Positions 10,976 to 23,568 of a stretch of 64,000 nucleotides of DNA are shown in pieces. The notes under the pieces are model-generated. The model was not told where the DNA came from. It worked only from the letters and a program-made list of their open reading frames with translations, and ran no database searches. The translations under genes were made by a program, and so were the position numbers. The DNA is from Salvia splendens (Eukaryota; Streptophyta; Magnoliopsida; Lamiales; Lamiaceae). Positions within the stretch are counted from its first letter, which is position 1; each line of letters begins with the position of its first letter. Where the stretch lies: the NCBI RefSeq assembly GCF_004379255.2, contig NC_056051.1, forward strand, positions 24,359,267 to 24,423,266. Direction: 5' to 3'.

Positions 10976-12420
10976 GATTCAAGCATATGCCATCTGTGAA
11001 ACTTGCTGGAGCATATAGTTTTTTGTAGATGTCTCCACTATTAATTTTTCTGTGATATCTCTTTGGAGTAGAAAATGAGTTGAAGATTGTCTAATCATAG
11101 CCTCAAGGTTCTATGTGAAAGTGAATCCACCTTTTACTGTATTCAACATTGTAGTGTGGGCAAGCCAATGATTGAAGAAAAGAATATTCTCTAAAATATA
11201 CTATTTCTAATCAAGAAATTATATCTGAATAATTAATGTTTTAATTATTAATCATTTTTAACATGTAAAGTAAGTATATGGAAGCTACTACCTCTACCCA
11301 CACTAAGTGAGTATAAACAAAAGAGAGTTATGTCCATTTAATAATTGGGATATTTCAACTACATTCTTGAACAAATAGGCTCTATTATTAGGTAATAAAA
11401 GGACAAATAAAAATATCAATTTCAAGGTCCTTCTCCATAAAAAGTAAGGTGGAACCACACAAATTGTCCTCTTGTAATAAAGATCCATTATAAAATAGGT
11501 GTAACAAGATAGTGATTCCTTTGTTAGATGGTTGGCAACCTCCACCACCACTATTTCATATACCTTCTTTTCTTGGTCCCCTAGTTTTATTTTGTTTATT
11601 TATTTCAACACTAACTTCATCTTGATGTTGTCACAACACAAAAATGTAGTGTCCCGATTCATCTTGTCCTTTTGCAGCTGAGTGAGGCTAGGGTTTAATT
11701 TATGTTCCAAGTGTCAACAATGTACAAACATTCACTAAGAATATCATACACACTACAAAAAAAATACGGGGTTTAACGACCACAATTCTGCGAGCGTACT
11801 ATTTGTACTCGCCAAGGCCTAGTTTACCCTTTAAATTCTTAATTAGCGAGGATCACCACTTACAATCTTCATTGCGAATCTTGTGGCAATTTCGTGACTC
11901 GAATGACGAGGTGTCCGCGAGCGCATCGTTGGAGAACGAAATTTTGTGATATTACTATTAGCGAGCACATTTCGATGTTTATAGTAAATTAGATCAATCT
12001 CTATATCTGAATTTATATCTTGAACACAACTGCGGACTCTTATGTTCTTTATAGGATATTAAGTAACGTAAATTTTATTTATTTTTTGGGACCTAAAGGG
12101 AAAATATTAAATAGGCTATAATGGCTATGGATTTATAACTGATTTTTTCTCTCTCTTTCACTCCATCTACGGAATTTGAGCTCGTGTGTGAGATGGTTAG
12201 GTACTTAGGTTTAATTATTTTCTTCATTTTTTTTATTCGTTGAATTTAATTCAATAATATGTGGCCTACATAAGTGAATCGCCCCAACTATTCAATTATT
12301 TATTGGATGGAGAGAAGAAAATCGATTTTGCAACTTCAAACCCGTCATAATAATGAAGTAACGGTCCTAAAAAAATTGAGATTGAAGAACCGAATTTAAG
12401 CAAATTTTTGCATTGGAAGT
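10976..12420. other. Intergenic stretch with a CACTA-like end
   Basis: AT-rich, no gene recognised. The only structured part is the CACTA-like terminus at 11751-11970. Confidence 0.5.
11751..11970 (+). mobile_element. CACTA-like transposon terminus (one end only)
   Basis: It begins CACTACAAAAAAAATACGGG. The next 200 bp contain several GCGAG/CTCGC motifs in both orientations (for example TGCGAGCGTAC, TACTCGCC, TAGCGAGGA, CCGCGAGCGC), which look like subterminal repeats of a CACTA element. No matching TAGTG end was found to the right, so this is a remnant. Confidence 0.45.
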
Positions 12421-12431
12421 TCTAGAAAAGT

Positions 12432-12812
12432 GGGAGCATAATGTGTTGTTTTCACCTCATAAACAAGAACTTTTTTTTTCCAAGAAATTTTTGTTGTTGC
12501 AATATAATTTTGCAATATAATTGTTGTAGTTCCAAACTTCCAATATAATGAGAAAACAAAATTGGGAGCATAATGTGTTATTTTCACCTCATAAACAAGA
12601 ACTTTTTTTTTCCAAGAAATTTATGTTGTTGCAATATAATTTTGCAATATAATTGTTGTAGTTCCAAACTTCCAATATAATGAGAAAACAAAATTGGGAG
12701 CATAATGTGTTATTTTCACCTCATAAACAAGAACTTTTTTTTTCCCAAGAAATTTATGTTGTTGCAATATAATTGTTGTAGTTCCAAACTTCCAATATAA
12801 TGAGAAAACAAA
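12432..12812 (+). repeat. 132-bp tandem repeat, three copies
   Basis: The anchor GGGAGCATAATGTGTT starts at 12432, 12564 and 12696, an exact 132-bp spacing; the third copy lacks about 20 bp internally. Units contain CACCTCATAAACAAGAAC, a T-run, and TTGCAATATAATTGTTGTAG. Minus-strand open frames across the array are repeat artefacts. Confidence 0.85.
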
Positions 12813-12926
12813 GTTTTGTCTGGTTCCAATTATTATAGGAATTGATAAAATTGGGAGTGACGTCTTATCTCGATCAATAAAAGACAATAATAATTGTGAA
12901 ATGCGAAGGGAATGGTGATATCCCAC

Positions 12927-15900
12927 GAGACAAAAGTGACCTTAGATCATTCCAATTTCATGTCTTGGTCTCCTCAAAGTGTGTGAGTGTGTGTTTCATC
13001 ACACCACACCACACCACACTCCCACACACACAATCGAAGTGGAAACCTCATAATTTCACAGCAATGTGATTGTTAATATTAATTGAAACTAATATCTCAT
13101 TTTAATTTGATATGAATTTCAAAAAATAGAAAAAAAATAATGGAACATCAATCATATTTTATACTCCATTAATTTTATGATAAAATATAAGTGAAATCAG
13201 TAAACAAATGTTACTATTTACTAAGTACTATAAATAATAAAATGAAATCTATGTATTTAATGATTAATATTCAAAATAACTATATGCGGAGTAATATTTA
13301 TTGGCGGAACGAGAAGGAGTAGCTAATTTATTCATAAACATAGAATAATTTTGTTAACCAATTATTTATTTTTGGACTATTATCATTTATCATGGGTTTC
13401 TCACATCAAATAAGTAGTCTTTCAAAATCAATTCATTTATGTATCGAAACTCCAATAATACATCCTTCAAAGCTTTTACATATTCTTATAAAAGTCGCTC
13501 GACACTTTATGTGCGGGCATTATATTCCACCAATTATAATTATAACCAATAATTTTCTCTATAAAATTATACGTACTACAATAACTTATATTGACGGCTA
13601 GAATTGAAATTTTTGCTTGGACACAACAACAAATAAAAACAATGATAAAACATCGGGTGTTGAAGTGCTTCTAAGAGTAATATCGCATCAATCTTTTCTC
13701 AAAAATGTTAGTTTCATTCTTCAATCTAATGAAAAACTGAATTATATGAAATTTGACAAAGAAACCGCGCCAAACATCATAGCATTAACTACCAACTAAC
13801 CATTCATTATGATTTTATAAATATTTCCTTATAGATTTATACGGTCCCAAATTGCTCAATCATATTTTATGCCGTGTCATCCTACATGAAAAAGCTGAAT
13901 TAAATTTATTTTTTCTAAAGATTTGATGCATTTGTCGAATAGAATTATGTTATAGCTCACATGCTACAACATTTTCTAACTTGTTTCAAACTATATCCAA
14001 CTCTTTAACGATATCCAAATTTTGGAATCATAGCAAATGATATGCGGGTCTGAACTTGAGATTTTGACATCTATCTGATGTTGAAACTCTCAACCCAAAC
14101 CCTCTGAAAATAGAATCAACAACATGATAAGCCAATCCAAGCAGTGTACTCCAAAAGCCCTTAATCAATTTTTAATTGTGATAGAGTTGTACTAATTCAT
14201 AACTAGAAAGTTGTATTTCGTAGTTTAAAATTTGAGAGAATGAGAAGAAAAAAGGAAAGATAAACATGTCGGTAAAAATTGAAATTCATAGTGCACGGAT
14301 CCACTTTATTCTTAAAGGTATGCGAGTATTCTCCACTAATCACATACTTGAGTTGTAAGAAATTTTCAAAAAAAAATAAAAATAAGAACCTTCTAATCAG
14401 TTACTCCTATTATTTTATTACATATATATACGTGTAAAACAAGAATTTCTAGAATTGGGTTCCTTTTTTAGCGAACTGGCTTGATGACGATGTATGTACC
14501 AAAGAATTTTATCGATTTAAATATATTACTACCATATATTTATACTCATGGTTGACATTTTTACAAAATTCAACCCCCACTCTCCAAAATTTAGATTCTA
14601 GAAAACAGCTAATTTTGCGGCGTTACTGAATTGCTTCAACACCCATTAAAAAGAATCCTTCTTTTTCCCATAAGATTCTGTTTCTATAAAATTTACATTT
14701 GTCAATTGTCATGTGAATATAAATGTATGCCATAAAAAATAATGTCTTATGAATTTGCACTACTATATCTAGAATGGAGTAATTTATATTTAGTGAAAAA
14801 TTACTTCTCAGTATCTAGAATTTGCAGCTGTTATGGACAGAAAATCGCATCGTTTGATGTCCATGAATGGATACCAAAATTACAACGGCATATATATACA
14901 GCAGTTATTAAAAATAAACTTTCTAAAATAATTATCTTTAACTTGAGAAATACTAATATATTGAAGAGAATTTATAAATGATTTTTCTTAACTTGAGAAA
15001 TACTAATCGGAACTGGTCCACCAAGGTTTGACACGTTTTCAATCTTGAATTGAAATTGATGGTTCTTAATCTAATTTCAAATAGCTTTCTAATTTTCAGT
15101 TATTTTTATTTTAATTTTTGGTTAAAATTCAACACAATAATCGAACCACTTATACCCCAAAATTAGTTTTTTGTCAAATAAATAAATTAGTCAACTATAG
15201 TGGAACTAAAAATAGAGTATGACTCAAATGTAGTGGGAGTTATATGGAGTATAACATTTCAAAACAAAATTTAGTATAATCACAAAATATTTGAAATATG
15301 GAAGTAATAGTTTTAATCAGTATTTCCTTGTTTATTAGTGGGAACCCTAAAATGTCCAGCTCATTACAAAAAAAGAAATTCGCTTCCACGTGTCGGCTAC
15401 TTATGTCATGTAGGAATCTTATATGATGTGTAAAGGACAAAGTGCAATCAAGTGACCACATGAGCTGTATTCAATTTATTAAAATATGTTTCATTTTTTT
15501 CTTATTTCCTAATATGGGAATTCAGAGGTTTTAAGTACATTTTCTCACACGCCATCCATGTACCAACATCCCATACAAAAGTGGGTATATACCTCACTTT
15601 GTTGCATTAAAGTTTAGATAAAATATATTCCACCTTTTTATCTTTTTTTTTTACTTTTTAAAGATATTTAAGAAGGTTTTATGGAGTAGAAAATATCATA
15701 AAACATTAAGAGAAAAATCCAATAGTTCTATTTATTTGGTACGGAGTATCATTTTTTTCATTAGAACATGATCTCATATTTACCCTATTTCTCAACTTTA
15801 CACATATCTTTTATTTAATTATAGTGTGATCCTTAGTAATACCGTTTATACACTAAAAATATATTCATCAACTATTTTATTAAAATATATAACAGTCAAG

Positions 15901-17923
15901 CATATATACATTTTGTGGATAAAAAAGAGTATTATTTCAATTATTAAAAAAATATTGTATAACAATATTTAAAATTGATTAGTGACTCGTATGAATGGAT
16001 TGATTATGATCTTAATCAATTCTTACTGATTAAGTAACTAATCAGTTTCAAAGATTCCTATTGTTTTGATTGAGTTATTAGATTAGCATGTGGGTTACAA
16101 AATGAGATTATAACTATGCATGCTTAAAATACAAAAACTATTTCGAGATAAAAAAAAATACTTGACCTAGGAAATTTTGAATAATTTAATTCCCCTAGGT
16201 AGAATCATTTCATTAGTGGATTCTACTATTGAAGATGAAAGTCAAATTATATTGTTTTTTAAGGAAAAAATTTATTGGTGTTTAACTATTGAGAGATGCT
16301 CATTTGGATGAACGAACAAGGTCATTACTTGGTTTCTATTTTTCTCCTTTCCCATTCCTTCTTATAGCTAAAATTAACAAACGAAATTTGGAACTAAACA
16401 CAAACGTCATTAATAATCCCTCTTGTAGACATTATATTACTGTGTACTAATAAGGATAACAATGTTGGGCCATAATTAGGTCCATTATTTTGTGACGATA
16501 CTAATTTATTACTCCTAATTAATTCAGTAATTAGTGTCTGGAATTACTCAACTCAAACAAATTATTGATTAAGGTGTAGATAAAAACTCATTTTCTAGTC
16601 CAAAATCAATTCATCCCTCTATGTATCTCAATTCCGATTATTTTTATGACTTACAGGTGTCATAAATATAATGTATTTCCTTTCAATAAAATTGATAATG
16701 ATTCCTATTTACCATATGCTATAACTCGAACATTTTATGGATTGATTGGAGAGAAAATATCTTAGCAACTAAGTCGCATTTCACTATAGTTATGTTGGTC
16801 ATTAAATAATCTGATTTTCATGAAAAATATAATTACAATTGTATGTAAAATTCAACATACACACACATACATATAACATGACATAATTTTTCGACCAACT
16901 AATTAATGTGATAGAAATAATATTGATATTTTAAATATGTAAAAAACCAACCTAGTTCGAAATTAGAAGCTTTATTTTATTTGTTTTTTTATTAATTTTG
17001 TTTTTTTTGGAGGGGGGGGGGGGGGGAATTATTTGGTATGTCGCAATTATTTTTCTTTGAGACTGTGATAAGATAAATAAGATAAGATTATTACCAATTA
17101 GAGTACCAAGTTGTACTTGTACTTAATTAACTAGTAGCTAACCTCCTAGCAATTAGCAAACTACATGTGAATATAATTTTTTTTTGAGGTGATAAGCCAA
17201 GATTGCTGTTAAATGTTATATTAATCCTTCGTAGTCAGCATCAATCATGTAATATCTTCTCATGGTTTGAATGTTTACCTACTTGCAGAATTATCTGCAA
17301 TGATTTCCATTACAAAAATAAACAAAAGCTGACGCTTTCAATTCAAGACAAGACATTAACATCAAATATATGTTCATAATTAGGTTGATTTAATTTGTCC
17401 AATTAATTAATTTAAAATAAATATTTATTATATATCTACTTAATGCAGTAACTTAGGCAAACATTATTTTTGGGTGACATATTGACACAATTATATCTAA
17501 ATCAAATTATATTATTTGTGAATTTAGCATAAATGTTTCAAATCAAACCAATTCAATACGTAAGGAACTTATAATTATTAACTTACGGTTTTAAATAAAA
17601 TATGTTCGATTAGTTTTGAAATATAGCAACATTATGTGTACACAATTTATGTGCGTTTATCTTCATTCTTGAACGTAACATTGGGACCGAGATTAATGAA
17701 GAAGCACATAACATCTACGACCATGCATATAGAATCCATATACTTCTAGCGAATGAATAAACATAAAAGATGAATTGTATATGTGCGTTTGATAGCAAAG
17801 GTGAATTTTCGATCAAATTCTTGTTTCAACTTATTTTAAATAATAGTATCCTTGTTTGTGTATCTTTTGTTGCGTTTTTAAGTTTCGTGGTAATATAGTC
17901 GTGCGACTCATGCAATATGTCAT
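12927..17923. other. Long AT-rich intergenic stretch without recognised genes
   Basis: Five kilobases with no conserved coding block, no tRNA and no complete transposon that I can recognise. Small low-complexity spots occur: CACACCACACC repeats near 12995-13030 and a 15-base G run at 17012-17026. Short open frames here have no family features and biased AT composition. Confidence 0.5.
17012..17026 (+). repeat. Poly-G run (15 bases)
   Basis: A homopolymer of about 15 G, preceded by a T run. Exact length may be unreliable in any assembly. Confidence 0.8.
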
Positions 17924-18919
17924 TAGATTATTGACTCAATTACGCAAATGGTACTTAAACTTTAAAAATATCGTGGGTAGTCCCTGAACTAATGAGTAAT
18001 CACACTTTTTATACTTTTCACTATTCATCATAATTTTGCACCACAAATGCCCCCAAGGCATGAATGGCATTTTAGGACTTCATATCTAGGTACTGGATTT
18101 GATATTTTCTTTATCTTTCTCTTTAGTACTAACTATGATATTTTCTTATATTTTGAGTACCTAAAATGATATTATTCACTTCACTTTTTCAATCACTTTA
18201 TGTCATATCATTTTTCTCTACTTTCTCTACAAAATTTAGGAAGTAAAGAATTAAAATGAAAAAATACACTATGAAGTTCTTAAATATGGAATAAATTTAA
18301 AATTATAAATTTAATTATCAAATTAAATTTTAGCTAAATTTAATTTGATTCTGATTCAATAATTTTTTAATATTAAATATTATGATTAATTAAAAATTAA
18401 GAATTTAGTTTTAATTAAAAAATTAATTTTTAATATTAAAAAAATAATCAAATCACAATCAAAATTAAATGTTGTGACAAATTATTTTTATAATTAAATT
18501 TATAATTTTGATTTTTAGAATTAATATATTTATGAAATTCATATTATTTTTTATTTTAATTTTTTACTTCCTAAAATTTTTAGAGAAAGAGAGAAAGAAG
18601 ATATGACATAAAGTGATTGAAAAAGTGAAGTGAATAATATCATCATTTTAGGTACTCAAACTATAAGAAAATATATATTTAGTACTAAAGAGAGAGATAA
18701 AGAAAATATGATATCCAATACCTAGGTATGAAAGTTCAAAAATGTCCTTCATGCATTGGGGGCATTTTTGGTGTAAAATTGTGATTAATAGTGAAAAAGT
18801 ATAAAAAATGTTATTACACCTTAGTTCAGGGACTACCCACCATATTTTAAAGTTTAGATATCATTTGCGTATAAAACGCATAGTTCATGGACCATTTGCG
18901 TAGTTTAGTCTAGATTATT
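17924..18919. mobile_element. Non-autonomous MULE-type element with 9-bp target duplication
   Basis: The element itself spans 17933-18910 (978 bp). It starts GACTCAATTACGCAAATGGT and ends with ACCATTTGCGTAGTTTAGTC, the inverse with two mismatches. Both sides carry the identical 9-bp sequence TAGATTATT (17924-17932 and 18911-18919). Arms of roughly 300 bp pair along their length, including GGGTAGTCCCTGAAC and its inverse, and CCCCCAAGGCATGAA with its inverse. The centre is AT-rich with smaller inverted repeats and has no transposase. Long terminal inverted repeats plus a 9-bp duplication are the hallmark of Mutator-like elements. It is non-autonomous and would need transposase from elsewhere. 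Confidence 0.85.
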
Positions 18920-21180
18920 TGTGTTACAAACTTACAATGATAAAAATGAAATAAAATTGGTATGGAATTATTGAAAAGAGTCGCTCAAACGAAGCCATAT
19001 AATATTTAAGTTGTTTTGTACTTAGGATATGGCCCACCACCTCCATCCAATGCCATTATTATATTTTTGTTATGTTTTTGTGGGGTCATCATTGGACACT
19101 ACTAAAGCCTACTAAGTTATTTGTAGTAATATTATCACTAAATGACATGTTGATACAATTCATTAATACTTGCCACCAAATTTCCATTTTAAGGGTTAAG
19201 ATAAGTTGTTGTACACTAGGAATGTCTAAATTAGATTTGGTAAGTAACAATTCTAGTGTGGTTTTAGCTGGCATATGTTTGTCACATGTGTCTAGACAGA
19301 GTATAATTTTAGCATATGATCGTTATTGAATTTTATTGAAAATCGACACGTTTATGATATTAGTCACTTCAAGTATTTAGGAAATTGAATAATGTACTAT
19401 AGTTGCAAAATGATTTTTCAGTTGATAACCTGAAAATTGTCACCCAATTTACCCTTTCTTATTCTGTCCAAATGTGCATCTTCTAATTATATAAATTACA
19501 TTCACAAATTAATTCATTATGCTACTAAAATGATAGTATAAGAGACCTTTGAGCTTTGCTTTAATGGAAAATTAAATTGTCAAAAGTTTCCAAAGTAAGA
19601 TGAGCGTAGAAATAAATATTGTTATTAAATTTATATTCTTATTGTTGAATATAATATTATTTAAAGATTATTATCACTAATATATATAAAACCAACTTAA
19701 TATTATATTGATGGAAGATGCTTTTTCAACTTTTATTTTATTTTCTATTTCTCATTTGAATATTTTCTTATTCTTGTTCTCAAACATATCTTTTGGAGTC
19801 ATTTTTACTTCATTTCTTTATCTAATTTCAAACCTATGTAATCCTTCAAAATACAATTTGGTTTTCATCTGCATCAACTTATTAACTGCTATAAATGATT
19901 TCAGATAATTTTGATAAAATTATCGATGGAAAAAAAAAACTTTGATAGGCTTAAGCTCATACTTCCTCTTACTTGTGGTCGTCACTTCTTCTAAGTCTTT
20001 CTCGAATGAAAAACTAATGATACTATTAATTTTGTGGACTGAAACATATTTCGAGTCATTTTCATTTTCTAAAAATTCCTATGTAATATAGAAATAGAAT
20101 TGCATTAGTACAAAAGTACAAATCCCTATCCGCAAGAGTATAAAAGTAATAATTTTGAAACATATTCTCTAATTACGATACTCATAATTCTTTCAATACA
20201 CAATCAATTTACAATAGCAAAAATCATTGTAAATACTATATGGAGAAATTAGGGTTGTTATAGTTGAAAAAAATGGGCTAAATTGGTCATAATGTAAGGA
20301 TGAATGACTAAAATTTCGTAAAACTATATTATGTTAAACTTGACAATATTGAATTTGAAATGCATAAATTTAACATATGATTATGCACGCACACACTTGT
20401 GCAAAATATAATGAGTTTCTAATTCTGAATTAAATAATTTGGCTTCATATGATATTAAAATTAGGTAAAATATTAGATAGTAGGAGTAGTACTTATTAAT
20501 TAATGCCCATTTTGCATTATGATGTTTAAACCTTATTTGTCGCTATTCAGTTGTCACTCTCATATTTTGTCATCTTGAAATAGGAAAAAAAAAGCACTCC
20601 ACCAAGTTGAGAATATAATAATAATAACACTATAAATCTTCATTTTCAATCTTCTTTTCTTTGAATCTAATTAATTTGTTGAGCTTCAACCTCACTTTTT
20701 CTAAAACCAATTCACAGCCCAATCTTTTTAAAATATATCAGTTAGTTGACTTTTAACAGTTTCTCAAATTCTCAATCAATAATATAAATACAAATCGTGA
20801 TTTAACAGAAATTGTGATTTATTCTGTGCTCACAGAAAAATAGCAGTTGTGAATTCTCTCAAATATATACTCCATTAAAAAAAATGAGCCTACAATAAAA
20901 AAGTAATTTCATGTGACAAATTGATTATTTTATAGTATATGAATTTTTAAATTATTTCTTATTCAAATATTCCTACCTCTATAATTTATAATTAAACCCT
21001 TCAAGTTGGGCTAAATTCGATAGTGACCCCCATATTACTCTGGCTTCTTGCATTGCATCACTGCTTTTTCTGTCAACTGAGTAATTAAAAATTCACCCTT
21101 TTTTTTCACCGTTGCAAAATTCGCTGTCCTAAATGAAAGAAGACGGACACCACACCAAAATCAGATTCCCCTCTCTCTGA
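18920..21180. other. Intergenic stretch without recognised features
   Basis: AT-rich DNA between the MULE-type element and the CCT-gene promoter. Short open frames in it lack family features. Nothing supportable was seen. Confidence 0.5.
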
Positions 21181-21224
21181 AACACGGCTGCTGCTGCTGC
21201 TCTGTTTTCACCTTTGTCGACACC

Positions 21225-21232
21225 TATAAAAG
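21225..21232 (+). promoter_or_regulatory. Probable TATA box of the CCT-motif gene
   Basis: TATAAAAG lies about 125 bp before the start codon, preceded by a (CTG)n stretch (21187-21202). The leader that follows contains a CT microsatellite, a common feature of plant 5' leaders. Confidence 0.7.
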
Positions 21233-21288
21233 CCCACCTCCCTCCATTAAAGCTCTTCTCTTATATTTGTACGCACACTGAGATAGAG

Positions 21289-21313
21289 CTCTCTCTCTCT
21301 CTCTCTCTCTCTC
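21289..21313 (+). repeat. CT microsatellite in the 5' leader
   Basis: About twelve CT dinucleotides between the TATA box and the start codon. Y-rich leader patches near the transcription start are common in plants. Confidence 0.9.
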
Positions 21314-21321
21314 ATCTTTAC

Positions 21322-21333
21322 ATGAAAAGGTAA
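21322..21333 (+). promoter_or_regulatory. Minimal upstream ORF (three codons, MKR stop)
   Basis: ATG AAA AGG TAA lies in the predicted leader and ends 17 bases before the main ATG at 21351. It would be met first by scanning ribosomes. Whether it is inside the mature mRNA depends on the true transcription start, inferred from the TATA box. Confidence 0.5.
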
Positions 21334-21350
21334 AAAGAGAAGTGAAGTAA

Positions 21351-23568
21351 ATGTATGCAGAGCTAATGTACCCTTACTTCCATAACTTCCCTCAAGAAGT
21401 TCACCAATTTGAAGACTTTGCCTGCTCTCAGAAGCCCAATGCTTCATCGGTAAACAATCTTCCCATTGTTTTTTTAGTGTAAAAATTTGATCTTTTCCCC
21501 TTTTGTGTGTTCGTGCGTGTGAGTGTTTGATTATTTGGGTGTAAAAATCTCATCTTTTTTCAGTTTTCCATCTCTGTGCTTTTGCCTTCGTTTTGTATAA
21601 TCTGTTTTGTGGGCTTCTATTTCCACTCTTTTGGGTGTCCCAAAAATTAGGTTAATTGACATTTTCAAGAATTTGCAGGGGACAAGAATCCCATTTAGTT
21701 GCTGCAAAACTTGAACAATTTGAAGATAACTACCTATTTTTTACCACTGAGCATAAATGGAAAGCATTTGGGGTTAAGAAATAAGAATTGGAGCATAATC
21801 AATACCACAATAATTAGTTCCGTGTTCTTCACTAACTTGTCAATTCCTCTTCCAGTACACATGACATAAATGGAACTCGAATGTCATTTGACAAAACAAG
21901 TCCTTTTTGTGAAAATTTTATCTTTTTTCATGCCAACTTGTGGCTGAGGATTCCCTTTTCTAAATAAACTTATGCTGATTAGTAATGAAAAGGTTGGATT
22001 TTTTTCAACAAAATTGTGCTCTTTTTCTGTGGGATTTGGATTTGTGGATGTAAAAAAATAACAAGCATCTTTGTTTTCTTGAAAAAGGGCTGATCTAACT
22101 GTTTCTAGTCTTTTCATCTACTAAATGGCTGAGTTGATGTAGTTGCTGCTTATGGAATTGGGATCTTGGCTAGGTTATTACAAAAAGTGTTTGTTGAACA
22201 CTTTTAGTTATTGGTATTTTATTTGGTGCTGCTTTGTTTGAACTGTAAAGTAGGTGACATTTTGTAGTGGTCGAGTCACTATTGTTCCCCGGCCCTTTTT
22301 CCCGATTCCTTCGTGTAAAGCCACGTTCATTTTGCCAGCCGGTTTTTATGTAGTATTATGTAATGCATACATATTGCTTAGGCAACTTGAAGTACTCTTG
22401 CAACAGCTTATCTATCTTGTTTGATTGAAAGTTGGAAGTCTTCTGCTGAAATATGATATCTTATGTTACTGTTTTGTGGTTATTGAGATACTGGAAATGT
22501 TACTCCATGTATTTTGAAGCGTTCGATTGTATTGTTAGAATCGTACATGATTGAGATGCATTGCTTGTGTTTCTTGAACTTAATTGAATAGTATGCCACT
22601 TGGTGCAGGGCACATCAAGCAGCGTTGTGCAGGTGCCTGCTGCATCTGAGACTGAGTATAACCTCTGGGGCGAAGGGGATCTGTTCAACGCGCCTCAACC
22701 GGTTATTGAGGAGCCTGTTATGGGGCTTGATCCAATGACGGTTGCCATATCAATGATCTCTTGTGGAGAAGATGTCATCTCCCCTCCTCAGTTGTTGAGC
22801 GTGTCGGATGTTGAGTCATCCATCGAGAGTGGGCAGCTCCTGAGCGAGGTCTTCTACGAGTGCAGGAAGGATATCTTGGCAAAGGAAGGGAATGAGACGC
22901 CGCTCTCTGAAGTCCTCAGCATCAACATCCCTACTACTGTCAAGACTAGTGATGAGAACATGATGATGGATGAGAAGTCGCGTGTTGAGTGTTCGTTCCA
23001 GAAGAGTGTTAGTTCCGGCTGTCTGAGGTCGATGGACAACGCTCATGAGGCTCTCCCGAGGCCCAGCTTTCTTGATTTCCAAGTTGATGACTTTGAAGCT
23101 GCGTATGGGATGCGACGAGCATACAGTGAAGGAGACATAAAGGTATACATACGTAAATAGTGATTCTGATTCTCATCGTTCCTTGCTGGTGTCGTGACTA
23201 GATGATTGACAGTGGAGTTTTGATGACAGGCTCTTTGCAGTGGTGGCATAAACCACGCTCAATCGCCACTGGGGCAAGCGAGGGTGATGAGCAGTTGCAT
23301 TTCTGAGGTGCGCAGAGAGAAGCTATCGAGATACTGGAGCAAGAAGTCGAAGAGAAACTTTGGAAGAAAAATTAAGGTAAATCTTGAGGCCCCTTTTTCA
23401 TTCTTTGGTTGCATTGGAGATAGTCGAGTAACTTGGTTGCGTTGGAGATAGTCGAGTAACTTGGTTGCGTTGCAGTACGCTTGCAGGAAAGCTCTCGCGG
23501 ATAGCCAGCCAAGGATTCGAGGAAGATTTGCAAAGACTGAGGAAGGACAAGGTGGGAAGAAGCAATAA
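21351..23568 (+). CDS. CCT-motif family (CMF) nuclear protein
   Basis: Likely a nuclear transcriptional regulator. Four exons: 21351-21449, 22609-23142, 23230-23376, 23476-23568, all in phase, giving 290 aa. The N-terminus (MYAELMYPYF...) is family-like. The middle is acidic and serine-rich, ending DFEAAYGMRRAYSEGDIK. The C-terminus carries a full CCT motif at about residues 239-282: REKLSRYWSKKSKRNFGRK, then IKYACRKALADSQPRIRGRF. The CCT motif is split by intron 3. There is no B-box and no response-regulator domain, so it belongs to the CMF group rather than CONSTANS-like or PRR proteins. CCT motifs bind DNA/NF-Y subunits in known members. Intron 1 is long (1159 bp). The exon 3 acceptor at 23228-23229 was chosen because the alternative after TTTGCAG meets a stop. 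Confidence 0.88.
23405..23475 (+). repeat. 28-bp duplication next to the last 3' splice site of the CCT gene
   Basis: TTGGTTGC-[A/G]-TTGGAGATAG-type units start at 23405, 23433 and (partial) 23461. The third, partial copy ends TTGCAG and is the acceptor for exon 4. The first two copies have GGAG in place of GCAG. Confidence 0.85.

Noticed and set aside
11303..11551. 82-codon minus-strand frame
   Set aside because: No conserved motif, AT-rich composition and no supporting context.
12396..12926. Minus-strand open frames
   Set aside because: Both are products of the 132-bp tandem repeat.
17012..17026. Poly-G run as a possible quadruplex
   Set aside because: A single uninterrupted run in AT-rich DNA with no gene nearby; homopolymer length may be unreliable.
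23241..23300. Alternative exon 3 acceptor (after TTTGCAG) in the CCT gene
   Set aside because: It shifts the frame and soon meets a stop, losing the CCT motif.
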